Positions 1 to 7,198 of a stretch of 32,052 nt of DNA are shown here, in pieces (the first letter of the stretch is position 1; each line of letters starts with the position of its first letter). Below the pieces are notes generated by a model. The model did not search any database, was not told the DNA's origin, and saw only the letters and a program-made list of their open reading frames with translations. The stretch lies in NCBI GenBank assembly GCA_029218445.1, contig JAQXRI010000013.1, forward strand, positions 1 through 32,052, given 5' to 3'. This DNA is from Prevotellaceae bacterium. Lineage in GTDB: Bacteria; Bacteroidota; Bacteroidia; Bacteroidales; Bacteroidaceae. Made by a program: the position numbers and the translations under genes.

Positions 1-873
1 CTTGAACTTCTTGCGGATTCCCTTTGCCCATGTGTCTGCTTCGATAGGCATCATGTCTTCATCGAGGAATGGGATGCGGACATTTTTGAACTCACACATC
101 TTCTTTGTCTGACGACCCTTCTTCGCAGCTCGGTTTACGGCATTCTTGCGTATCCAGTTGTAGAGGAAGTCGCTGTAAGTGTCGTCGTCGTCACCAATCT
201 CATCGCGGAGAAGGTCGATGCCGCCACCGTCAGCAGCTCGGAAGACGACAGTGATCTGACGTCCGTTGTCGCGAAGGTCTTGGAAGTATGTTACCATCTG
301 CTCGCAAAATTCGTCCATCTTTCCTACCACCAGCTTACGGAAAGCAAGTTCCAACGGGTCCATGGTTCCCTCCACGATGCCCTCGCACGAAGAAATCTGG
401 TCGTTGCAGTAGGCATCGACAGCCTTCATGCGGAAAGAGATGTTCTTTCGTGGACCGAAAGGAGTGACCGCGAAGTCGATATCCACACGGATGTCGGGAC
501 GTGCCTGCTGCAGGAGTTCGTCCATGGCACCCTTGTCGAAGCCGTCGCCATCCATTCTGTTTGCCATCTCTTCGGCGCGTTCACGCTTCATGTCCTTCAG
601 TAGATTCTGAAGGTCTTCGTGCTGGAAACCTCTTTCCACCAGAACCTTCTGCACGACCTGAACAGCAGTGGTGATTTCGCGGTTTTTCACGAAAGCGTCA
701 CCATAGTTTGGCAAATATTCCGTCTCGCCGTCGTTGTTGAAGGTACGCATGTAACCATTGTCGTTCATCCACGAATCGTCAGGGAATACGATGATGGTGG
801 GCATGGTGGCTGTCTGTGCATAAGCCACAAAAGTCATTAGGCAGGCAAATGCTGCAAGGAAAAATTTTTTCAT
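1..873 (-). CDS. secreted DUF6175-like protein, 3' end outside window
   Basis: Reading from the ATG at 873 gives 291 codons with no stop before the window edge, so the C-terminus is missing. It begins with a clear signal peptide (MKKFFLAAFACLMTFVAYAQ). A PTIIVFPDDSWMNDNGYM segment follows, and then a predicted alpha/beta domain. This N-terminal pattern (PTI-V-P-D-W...NGY, then an acidic linker and a P-Y-A segment) resembles what I recall of DUF6175 proteins of Bacteroidales. The family name comes from memory, not a search. Function is unknown; the product is probably periplasmic or outer-membrane associated. It is the last visible gene of a four-gene minus-strand operon whose other members are also exported or membrane anchored. 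The gap to the previous gene is 30 bp. Confidence 0.72.
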   Translation of the reverse strand, partial: MKKFFLAAFACLMTFVAYAQTATMPTIIVFPDDSWMNDNGYMRTFNNDGETEYLPNYGDAFVKNREITTAVQVVQKVLVERGFQHEDLQNLLKDMKRERAEEMANRMDGDGFDKGAMDELLQQARPDIRVDIDFAVTPFGPRKNISFRMKAVDAYCNDQISSCEGIVEGTMDPLELAFRKLVVGKMDEFCEQMVTYFQDLRDNGRQITVVFRAADGGGIDLLRDEIGDDDDTYSDFLYNWIRKNAVNRAAKKGRQTKKMCEFKNVRIPFLDEDMMPIEADTWAKGIRKKFK

Positions 874-903
874 ATTTTTTGGATTCTATGAGTTTAAGTT
901 GAG

Positions 904-1416
904 TTAGAATTTGAACAGACTTCTTACACCCTTGGTGATGCCGTCTTTTTCAAGACGCTTGCGAAGGGCGGAGAGATTGACTTGCACGAGGAGTCCGACC
1001 TTGTAGTCTTTCTTCATCTTCACCACATCACCCGCCTGCTGCGCTCCCTTGCTGACAGGCTGTATGAACTGGAGATAGTCGCCGCTGGCGAAGAAAGCGT
1101 CGAAATAGTCGTGATGGCTCTCGTAGCCATCGGGGACGAGGGCAGAGACGCTGCCTTGCGTACCCATGTCTTCAGATGTCAAGCCGCGGAAAAGTATTCC
1201 GTGGATGGCATTACGCATACAAATTTCGTCTGTGAGGTCGCTCTTCTTTCCAAAACTCCAAACCTTGAAAATCTTATGTCCTGAAGTAGCGGAATTGCCT
1301 TCCTGAACCACAGACAGCTCATAGTTGAATGGAACGACACGTTCCTTTCCGTTGGCATTGATTGAAACACCTAACGACAACAGTGCTGAGAAGATTAAGA
1401 CAAAAATTCTATTCAT
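904..1416 (-). CDS. secreted hypothetical protein, 170 aa
   Basis: The protein starts MNRIFVLIFSALLSLGVSINANG, a good signal peptide, and continues as a soluble domain of about 150 residues with no motif I recognise. The C-terminus (DYKVGLLVQVNLSALRKRLEKDGI...) reads as a beta strand followed by an amphipathic helix. It ends FKF; a terminal aromatic is common in exported Bacteroidetes proteins but proves nothing. It sits 62 bp after the 470-residue gene and 30 bp before the DUF6175-like gene, on the same strand. A shared transcript and a shared envelope role are likely inferences. No function is assigned. Confidence 0.72.
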   Translation of the reverse strand: MNRIFVLIFSALLSLGVSINANGKERVVPFNYELSVVQEGNSATSGHKIFKVWSFGKKSDLTDEICMRNAIHGILFRGLTSEDMGTQGSVSALVPDGYESHHDYFDAFFASGDYLQFIQPVSKGAQQAGDVVKMKKDYKVGLLVQVNLSALRKRLEKDGITKGVRSLFKF

Positions 1417-1478
1417 ATTGTTTCTTATTTAAAGTGATAGTTCTGTTTTACCTTTCTTTGGGAGTCCAGCGGAGATCA

Positions 1479-2891
1479 TTACTTCCCCACCAGCCTTATG
1501 AGGTTTCCTTCGCCTAATTTCCCTACCTTGCCTTCAAAGAAAGTGCATTTGAGACTGCTGTTGCCGGACTGTTCCTCCTTCTTGTCGTAAGCCCTGCCTT
1601 CGATGGGCTGGCCGGCACCTTCGCGGTTGTCCCAAAGACCTTTCTTCGCTACCTTAATCTTGCCAACAGGCTTCCAGTCGATCATGTTTGGGTCTTCCTC
1701 CGACACCACAGCCTCGAAAACTTCGAACTTGTCGCCTTCCTTGATGCCTTCCTTAGTGCCGATATATGCGGCGAGTTTGCCGTCGATGACATGGAGTGAG
1801 CTCATGGGACGGAACTCTTCGTAGTCGCGCTGAAGGGCGGCAAAAGCCGCGTCGGTACTGCGCACCACAGCCCGTCGGAGGAGCTCGGCATCGTTGGCGT
1901 CGCGCTTCATGGAGAGAGAAGCCGGCACACGTTTGCCCGACCTTCCCACATATATTAATTTATAATTAGATGTGTCGAAGAACTTCTTCGGGTCGTTCCA
2001 CTTGTTGGTGTAGAAATCGTTGTAGAGGTCTTTGTTCCACTCAAGACGGAACAGATAGGCGTTGACACTTACGAAGTATCCCTTGAGAGACGACGTAGCT
2101 GCCTCGATGGCACCTTTCAATGCCGCCGACACCAAGAGGTTGTCGGATTTCTCGAGTTTCCGCTTCAGAGGTTCAATGAAGGTGGCATTGAACTCCTCGG
2201 CATTGGCGTAGTAGTATCTCGTTACGCAGATATAAGTATTGTTGAGCAACTTGTTTTCCGAGCCAGCCACGATGTTTGTTAGGTTTTCACCCGCCTTGGC
2301 ATTAGCCTTGGCTTCCTCGCTCAGACCTCTAAGGCCAAGTTCCATGATGGTGGAGAGATTCTCGTCGAAATCGGCAACGCCCTCCTTCGTGCCCGGTTTG
2401 TTGTGCCACTTAGCCACAAGTTTGTTGCCAAAGGCATGCTCGATAAAATACTTTACGAGGGTACCGGCATATATCTCCTCGCGAACGGTGTCGGGATTGA
2501 GACCGAGGTCGTTCATGGTCTTTATCACCTGGTCGTTAGCCTGCTTGTAGTCGTCGCATGGGACAATGAAAGGTTTGTCGGTCTTGTTGTAGGCATTAAG
2601 GGCCTCGTACTCCGACTCCTGAATCTTTGGCATCTTGACAAAGTCCAGATGACGCTCCGAGAGAGAGAAGTTGTTGTAGCGTTCGTATCTGGTGCCAAAG
2701 TCGATGCCGTCGTATATCTTATCGATGTCGTCGTAGGCAATCTTGTATTTTGGATTGTCGGGAGGACAGTCGAGCTTAATCATATATAGCGAGTTGCGTA
2801 TATACTTGGAGTCAGGGTCGTTTTCCTGAGCCATTGTCTTAGGCGTGGCTGCCATAAGAGCCATTGTTATTAGTATTAATGTCTTTTTCAT
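1479..2891 (-). CDS. secreted hypothetical protein, 470 aa
   Basis: The frame is open up to 2936, but the ATG at 2891 is preferred because it gives MKKTLILITMALMAATPKTMAQ, a typical signal peptide; the upstream start would put 15 charged residues before it and overlap the preceding gene. The mature part is mostly helical. It contains conserved-looking blocks around IYDGIDFGTRYERYNNFSLSE, VTRYYYANAEEFNATF, and a C-terminal beta-rich part (AAYIGTKEGIKEGDKFEVFEAV...VGKIKVAKKGLWDN). That last part resembles the small beta-barrel at the end of some Bacteroidetes surface proteins. I do not recognise a named family. The gene lies 13 bp after the discoidin-like gene, in the same operon. Confidence 0.78.
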   Translation of the reverse strand: MKKTLILITMALMAATPKTMAQENDPDSKYIRNSLYMIKLDCPPDNPKYKIAYDDIDKIYDGIDFGTRYERYNNFSLSERHLDFVKMPKIQESEYEALNAYNKTDKPFIVPCDDYKQANDQVIKTMNDLGLNPDTVREEIYAGTLVKYFIEHAFGNKLVAKWHNKPGTKEGVADFDENLSTIMELGLRGLSEEAKANAKAGENLTNIVAGSENKLLNNTYICVTRYYYANAEEFNATFIEPLKRKLEKSDNLLVSAALKGAIEAATSSLKGYFVSVNAYLFRLEWNKDLYNDFYTNKWNDPKKFFDTSNYKLIYVGRSGKRVPASLSMKRDANDAELLRRAVVRSTDAAFAALQRDYEEFRPMSSLHVIDGKLAAYIGTKEGIKEGDKFEVFEAVVSEEDPNMIDWKPVGKIKVAKKGLWDNREGAGQPIEGRAYDKKEEQSGNSSLKCTFFEGKVGKLGEGNLIRLVGK

Positions 2892-2904
2892 AATTATAAT
2901 AGGT

Positions 2905-3609
2905 TTATTTGTTTCCAAAGAAAGCGAGTTCCGCAAGATAAAGGTCTTGAAACAGTATGCCTCTGTACTTGCCTGAAGCCGTGATGATGAGAGTCTCTAT
3001 ATCGCGTGTCTCTGGAGCGTCGAAGTCGAACCTCAGAGTTTGCGACTGGTGTCTGTTGCTCAATGCGAAGGTGCCGATTTTTGTCGTTTCGCCAGCAGCA
3101 TTCCTCTTGCTTATGGTCAACCGCCTCACTCTCGCATTATCTTCCCATGCGCCCATTTCGCCCCAGTTGCCGTTCCATACTACAATATGGTCGAGCCGCC
3201 GACAAGGCATCCTGAACGTGAATGTGCCGCCACTGCCCTGGTAAGACTCAAGTCCCCAGGCTGTCGCTCTGTTGCCGTCGATAACGTTGCGCGGATAGTA
3301 TGATTCAAAGGTATTAGCCACCATACAGGCAGGACCTTTAACCAAAGAAGGCCTGAGTTTTACTACAGGGGCATCCTTCAACGAATCAACTTCCTCTTGA
3401 GGTATGGAATCTACTTTCGCGACAGTTCCTGCCAACGAGTCAACAGATTCTTTTGCCGAAACAGCACTGTCCACCTTTTCCGCGGCTGTCTCATTCTTCG
3501 CCTTGGACTCTTCCCTGTCTTTCATCCGCATGAAGCAGACACCGCCGAGCAAGGCGACCAAAAGCAAAGTGAGCCAGTTTTTCTTCAAGAAGTTATTCTC
3601 GTTGTCCAT
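2905..3609 (-). CDS. membrane-anchored protein with discoidin-like (NADase-type glycan-binding) domain
   Basis: The N-terminus (MDNENNFLKKNWLTLLLVALLGGVCF) looks like a cytoplasmic tail followed by one transmembrane anchor. A charged, low-complexity Ala/Glu/Lys/Ser/Val linker covers about residues 30-90. Residues 95-234 look like an F5/8 type C or NADase-type glycan-binding fold: a YYPRNVIDGNRATAW motif, an IVVWNGN strand, a NARVRRLTI segment, and a final ILFQDLYLAELAFFG. In related proteins this fold binds carbohydrate; binding here is inferred. It is the first gene of the minus-strand operon, directly downstream of a strong consensus promoter. The start at 3609 is the only one that leaves the TM anchor near the N-terminus. 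Confidence 0.78.
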   Translation of the reverse strand: MDNENNFLKKNWLTLLLVALLGGVCFMRMKDREESKAKNETAAEKVDSAVSAKESVDSLAGTVAKVDSIPQEEVDSLKDAPVVKLRPSLVKGPACMVANTFESYYPRNVIDGNRATAWGLESYQGSGGTFTFRMPCRRLDHIVVWNGNWGEMGAWEDNARVRRLTISKRNAAGETTKIGTFALSNRHQSQTLRFDFDAPETRDIETLIITASGKYRGILFQDLYLAELAFFGNK

Positions 3610-3665
3610 ACATTAGATTTTTTTTGCAGTTAATAATCGTGAGTAACGCTTCTCTTTCATAGTTG

Positions 3666-3696
3666 CAAAAGTATCAAATATCCGCTTTAGTGCAAA
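3666..3696 (-). promoter_or_regulatory. Bacteroidetes-type promoter of the secreted-protein operon
   Basis: On the minus strand, TTTG (3693-3696) is followed after 19 bp by TACTTTTG (3666-3673). This matches the Bacteroidetes -33/-7 consensus TTTG-N19/20-TAnnTTTG. Transcription would start just below 3666, giving a leader of roughly 50 nt before the ATG at 3609. The -33 box lies only 3 bp from the edge of the 21-bp repeat array, as expected if the repeats are activator sites. Confidence 0.75.
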
Positions 3697-3699
3697 AAT

Positions 3700-3783
3700 A
3701 TATCGTACAAATCGACTCTCATATCGTACATTTCAACTCCCATATTGTACAAATCGACTCTCATATCGTACATTCCTTTGATA
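3700..3783. repeat. four tandem 21-bp repeats between divergent genes (candidate regulator sites)
   Basis: Four consecutive 21-bp units start at 3700, 3721, 3742 and 3763. Each begins ATATYGTACA; units 1 and 3 continue AATCGACTCTC (unit 3 has T for C in the core), unit 2 continues TTTCAACTCCC, and unit 4 decays after the core. The conserved YGTACA core therefore recurs exactly every 21 bp, two turns of the helix, on one face of the DNA. Dimeric AraC-family proteins commonly bind direct repeats with this spacing. The array abuts the -33 box of the minus-strand operon and lies upstream of the AraC gene at 3895. Binding by that regulator is an inference. Confidence 0.85.
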
Positions 3784-3816
3784 TTCAATATGTTAATTAA
3801 ATGCTATTTTGTTGGC

Positions 3817-3853
3817 TTTTTGTGGCAAAAATGAGAAAAAAGCAGTATCTTTG
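3817..3853 (+). promoter_or_regulatory. probable promoter of the AraC-type regulator gene
   Basis: TATCTTTG at 3846-3853 matches the -7 consensus. The best -33 match is the TTTTTG run ending at 3822, which leaves 23 bp, longer than the usual 19-20, so the upstream box is less certain. The leader to the ATG at 3895 would be about 35 nt. Confidence 0.6.
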
Positions 3854-3894
3854 CACCCGATTAGTTTTCATAGCAAAAAAAATATTGGACAATA

Positions 3895-4953
3895 ATGCTT
3901 CGATTTCTGCTCAGTTTCATACCATTTTATGTGTGTCTGTTCTGGTTCATCACCTTTATAACACACTATAGGAAGAGCGATACAGCCAAAAGAATCCTGA
4001 CATGGTTTCTGTTCACATGCGTTGTACTCTACTTCTGCCATGCGCTCTATTTCACCGTAGGTCTGCCTCACACGATGGAGTGTGTTTGGACACTCTGCTC
4101 GATGTCTGTCTATCCTTTGTATTATGTTTATATCTGTAATTTGGTTTCCCGACCCAATTCGCCACTGAAAATCTTTATCATACTTCTCCCTGGCATAATA
4201 GTGGCTTTGGCAAAATATTTCTTTCCCGGTGAGGATGCAGACAATGCGCGTAAACTGCTCTTTGCCATCCAACTCTTTGTTGTCATATATTTCGGGTATC
4301 GTAAACTTCGTGCTTTCGATAAGGAGTTAGCCAATGTTTATGCCGATACGGAAGGTCGCGACACAACGGCAGTGAAGCATCTGCTCGTTGCATTTCTGAT
4401 AACATCGATGCTTTCAGGCATCGCAAACTTGTTAGGCAAGCAATACTTTGCGGAGAGCGACTGGCTTGTCTTTGCCGTTCTCACTCCGTTCTCCGTAATG
4501 CTCTTTGCGTTGAGCTACATTGGATTTACCCGTGATTTTTCTTACGAACAGTTTGTTGAGGATAGCAAGGATTATGGAGAACAGCCAACAGAAAACAAAT
4601 CGGCAGAAGAGGAAAGAGAATTGGGTTATAACATCGAGCAACTCGTTATAACCAAGCAACTGTATCTCACTCCAAACTTAAAGATAGGAGACGTGGCAAA
4701 AGTAACCGGTATTTGCCGTACATATATATCAACCTACATCAACCAAACAAAAGGCGTGTCTTTCTCAGACTATATCAACGGCCTGAGAGTGGAACACGCC
4801 AAGAGCCTCTTGTCCCAAAATACCGATAATACCAAAATAGCGACCCTCGCCACCCGTTCAGGTTTCTCAAGCGAGCAGTCTTTCTACCGCAATTTCCATA
4901 AGTTCACCGGTATGAAACCTTTGGAATGGGCAAACAAGAGAACTGAGGAATAA
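3895..4953 (+). CDS. AraC-family regulator with seven-helix membrane sensor domain
   Basis: Residues 1 to about 215 contain seven hydrophobic segments (for example LLSFIPFYVCLFWFITFI, WFLFTCVVLYFCHALYF, IFIILLPGIIVALAKYFF, LLFAIQLFVVIYFGY and VFAVLTPFSVMLFALSYI), so the N-terminus is membrane embedded. An acidic linker follows. Residues 245-350 form an AraC-type double helix-turn-helix: DVAKVTGICRTYISTYIN, then FSDYINGLRVEHAKSLL, then IATLATRSGFSSEQSFYRNF and a GMKPLEW ending. This layout is common for Bacteroidetes membrane-tethered regulators, which bind DNA from the membrane. The ligand is unknown. The gene is divergent from the secreted-protein operon and separated from it by the 21-bp repeats, so it probably controls that operon. 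The ATG at 3895 follows a good promoter. Confidence 0.9.
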   Translation: MLRFLLSFIPFYVCLFWFITFITHYRKSDTAKRILTWFLFTCVVLYFCHALYFTVGLPHTMECVWTLCSMSVYPLYYVYICNLVSRPNSPLKIFIILLPGIIVALAKYFFPGEDADNARKLLFAIQLFVVIYFGYRKLRAFDKELANVYADTEGRDTTAVKHLLVAFLITSMLSGIANLLGKQYFAESDWLVFAVLTPFSVMLFALSYIGFTRDFSYEQFVEDSKDYGEQPTENKSAEEERELGYNIEQLVITKQLYLTPNLKIGDVAKVTGICRTYISTYINQTKGVSFSDYINGLRVEHAKSLLSQNTDNTKIATLATRSGFSSEQSFYRNFHKFTGMKPLEWANKRTEE

Positions 4954-5067
4954 ATAAATATTTTAAAGTCATATATTAACAATTTTACGACCCAAAAAGT
5001 CTTGAAAACGTTAATATACGACTTGTTTTATGTATTTTTTCATATTTATATATATTTTAACCGACTA

Positions 5068-5277
5068 TTATTTGGCAAATAGTTCAATCAAGTAACGGAG
5101 ATTCCCTCTTGCTTCTGCCACATATTGAGGCAGAAAAATGTCGATGCCCGAGCCATAGGCAGACAACATTTCGACAAGTTCCTCGAGAACAACCCCTAAT
5201 TTTTGAACCGAAATCTCTAAGTCTGGCATTAATGAACGAATTTCGCTCAATGCTTTTTCATCTTGGGTTTGATTCAT
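5068..5277 (-). CDS. small hypothetical protein, 69 aa
   Basis: The product is a short, acidic, predominantly helical protein without a signal peptide or membrane segment. It reads as two heptad-like helices (IRSLMPDLEISVQKLGVVLEELVEML, then a short loop, then a helix ending LRYLIELFAK). An AGAGG sequence lies 3 nt upstream of the ATG, a better ribosome binding site than most genes here have. The gene is convergent with the AraC gene across an AT-rich 114-bp gap and stands alone. I do not recognise the family. Its helical content and size would fit a small adaptor or regulatory protein, but nothing specific supports that. Confidence 0.6.
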   Translation of the reverse strand: MNQTQDEKALSEIRSLMPDLEISVQKLGVVLEELVEMLSAYGSGIDIFLPQYVAEARGNLRYLIELFAK

Positions 5278-5423
5278 ACCTCTAATTTATTTATAATTTG
5301 TTTATATATATACTTTCATAGTTTTTCTTCAATGAGGATATATGAACTTTTAGAGGCGATGGATTTTTTTTAAAAATCTGATTGTTAGTTAGTTAGCTAT
5401 ATAAAGCATTGAAAATCAAGCAT
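5278..5423. other. AT-rich spacer without recognised gene
   Basis: The stretch between the 69-residue gene and the tRNA terminator is AT rich. It contains a short GTTA triplication at 5384-5396 and homopolymer runs near 5363-5375. I see no convincing ORF, and no clear TAnnTTTG box for the small gene at 5277. Confidence 0.5.
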
Positions 5424-5449
5424 AAAAAAAGGGAACCTGATTGGCTCCC
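5424..5449 (-). terminator. intrinsic terminator of the tRNA-Arg gene
   Basis: On the minus strand GGGAGCC-AATCA-GGTTCCC forms a 7-bp stem (one G-T pair) at 5431-5449. It is followed directly by seven T residues (5424-5430). It lies 15 bp beyond the 3' end of the tRNA. Confidence 0.85.
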
Positions 5450-5464
5450 TTGACGTATTTTCCG

Positions 5465-5539
5465 TGATTCCGTAGGGATTCGAACCCTAGACCCACGCCT
5501 TAGAAGGGCGTTGCTCTAATCCAACTGAGCTACGGAACC
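5465..5539 (-). tRNA. tRNA-Arg (anticodon TCT)
   Basis: The minus strand folds into a complete 75-nt cloverleaf. The acceptor stem is GGTTCCG / CGGAATC with discriminator A. TA is followed by the D arm GCTC...GAGC, and the anticodon stem is ACGCC / GGCGT. The loop CTTCTAA gives anticodon TCT (reads AGA). The variable loop is GGGTC and the T arm is TAGGG-TTCGAAT-CCCTA. The 3' CCA is not encoded, as is usual in Bacteroidetes. The gene has its own promoter and terminator, so it is a single-gene unit. Confidence 0.96.
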
Positions 5540-5559
5540 CCATTGCGTTATTGCGGGTG

Positions 5560-5591
5560 CAAAGTTACGAATAATTACTGAAACAACCAAA
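5560..5591 (-). promoter_or_regulatory. promoter of tRNA-Arg
   Basis: On the minus strand TTTG (5588-5591), a 20-bp spacer and TAACTTTG (5560-5567) match the Bacteroidetes consensus exactly. They lie about 20 bp upstream of the mature tRNA 5' end at 5539. Confidence 0.85.
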
Positions 5592-5624
5592 TTTTTTCCC
5601 GATTTTTTTGTATTTAATAGTTAT

Positions 5625-7196
5625 TCAGTACCTTCTCGCCACTCTGTACCTTATGGTGTAGAGCCTGTCAAATAAGTTGGACCACGAGGTTTCGTCTTGT
5701 CCTTTGGTCGTGATGTGAAGTGCGTAGAACCGTGTGCCGCTTTGTTGATAGGCCTTTATGCGGCGGATGTCGGCCTGCTGGTCGATGGGCATGAGGAAGT
5801 CGCTTATTACCAATACGTCGGCATTGACATATTGGCCGGCCTCATTGTCGAGGGTGGCGAAAAGGGTGTCGAGCATTTTTCGGGAACTGGTGCCACCGCC
5901 AATGAACGGCAAGTGGCCACGCTCGAAAGTGTAGTCGTCCTTGGCGTTGCCCAGTCGCGCCTCCCTGCGCTGCCTTCGGCGTGCCATGAGGTCGATGGCC
6001 CTGACGCTCACTGAGAAGTCGATGAGGTAGCATGGCCGCGAGAGTTCTTCGGCCAACATCTCCAGTCGGCCAAGCAGCGACTGCTCTATCTGCTGGGGCA
6101 TGCCGTACATGCTTGCCGAGGTGTCGATACAAACTATCATGGGGCCTTGGCGCACTGCCCTTACAAAGCTGAGCTTGCGCGATGGCTTGGATGTTTCCGA
6201 CTTGTAGCGGAATGTCTGAAGGCTTTTGGTGACATACTTGTAGGCAAACAGCGTCTGCATGTTTTCATCGGAATATTGGGCCAACTCAGTGGGCAGCAGG
6301 GCGTTGAGGTCGTTGCCTATAGAGATGCCCTCGATGTCGCTGCCCGACGAATGTTCGAGTTTAAGGCCACTGCCTGTGGCCAAGCTGACGAGCGAGCGGC
6401 CGTTGGCCGATGGGCGTCGGCCCATGATGTTGACTATTTCGGTTATTTCCGGAAATCGGTCGTGTGTACGCACAATGGCCAGTTTCTTCTCAAACTCCGT
6501 TTCGCTCCACGGTCCTGTTGTCATATTCCATGCCTCTAAGGCCTGCAGCTCGGTCATGTTGAACTTTTCGATGGCCTCGTCTATCTTTTTCAGTGCGTTC
6601 TCTATGCTGCGAAGCAGTGTGGCCTTCTTAAACTCCAGCTTCTCCACTATGGCGTTGCGGAGCCTTGCCCTGAGGGCTTCACGCCAGTCGGCCGACAGCT
6701 TTTCCCAACAGTCGGGGTTGGCCGCAGCCTCGGGAGCTGAAAACAGGCGATGGAAGAATTGCCCGTCGAAACCGTAAGGTTCGAGTTTGGTGGAGATGCT
6801 TTCGACCAATGTCTGCCACATTGCCCTTTTCATGTCGGCAGGCCATGACAGCACTTCCCTGCTCTGCTTTATCTCGGTGTATGACCTCTGATGCATAAAC
6901 TTCACGTCGTGGACGCAATCGTTGATAAACTGGCCTACTTTGGTGTAGAACACCTCGCGCCTTATTTTGCTTGGCAACACTTTCTGCTGTATCAGCCTGT
7001 CGGTCATGAGCGTCGTGATGCACTCCATCAGAGGGTCGGCTTCATGGTTTTCCCATGGCCTATCCTGCGTCAGGTGGCTGTCGAGCCGAGGCACATGGCC
7101 TTTGTCGATAAAGAGTTCAACCATCTTCAGGTATTTTTTGCTGTCCATCATGTCGCTGTTGAGCGTAAACAGCCAGTTGGATGAGTTGGAGTGCAT
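5625..7196 (-). CDS. viaA: ViaA-like VWA-domain protein, partner of the RavA-type ATPase
   Basis: The C-terminal third is a von Willebrand A domain with a complete metal-binding (MIDAS) signature: VCIDTSASMYG (DxSxS), the later FIGGGTSS threonine, and VISDF. The N-terminal two thirds are helical and charged, as in ViaA. The frame is open to 7331, but the ATG at 7196 is preferred: it lies 2 bp past the ravA stop and removes a basic segment that only overlaps ravA. That gives 523 residues, somewhat longer than the enterobacterial protein. In Escherichia coli, ViaA works with RavA as an ATPase/VWA chaperone-like pair linked to respiratory complexes and membrane lipids; the same partnership is inferred from gene order. 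Confidence 0.85.
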   Translation of the reverse strand: MHSNSSNWLFTLNSDMMDSKKYLKMVELFIDKGHVPRLDSHLTQDRPWENHEADPLMECITTLMTDRLIQQKVLPSKIRREVFYTKVGQFINDCVHDVKFMHQRSYTEIKQSREVLSWPADMKRAMWQTLVESISTKLEPYGFDGQFFHRLFSAPEAAANPDCWEKLSADWREALRARLRNAIVEKLEFKKATLLRSIENALKKIDEAIEKFNMTELQALEAWNMTTGPWSETEFEKKLAIVRTHDRFPEITEIVNIMGRRPSANGRSLVSLATGSGLKLEHSSGSDIEGISIGNDLNALLPTELAQYSDENMQTLFAYKYVTKSLQTFRYKSETSKPSRKLSFVRAVRQGPMIVCIDTSASMYGMPQQIEQSLLGRLEMLAEELSRPCYLIDFSVSVRAIDLMARRRQRREARLGNAKDDYTFERGHLPFIGGGTSSRKMLDTLFATLDNEAGQYVNADVLVISDFLMPIDQQADIRRIKAYQQSGTRFYALHITTKGQDETSWSNLFDRLYTIRYRVARRY

Positions 7197-7198
7197 GG

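Noticed and set aside
3700..3783. Repeat array considered as a CRISPR
   Set aside because: The units are contiguous with no unique spacers, only 21 bp long, and no cas genes are present.
4954..5067. Possible shared terminator between the AraC gene and the small convergent gene
   Set aside because: AAGTC and GACTT can pair around 5000-5025, but the stem is only 5 bp with a large loop, so I did not list it as a feature.
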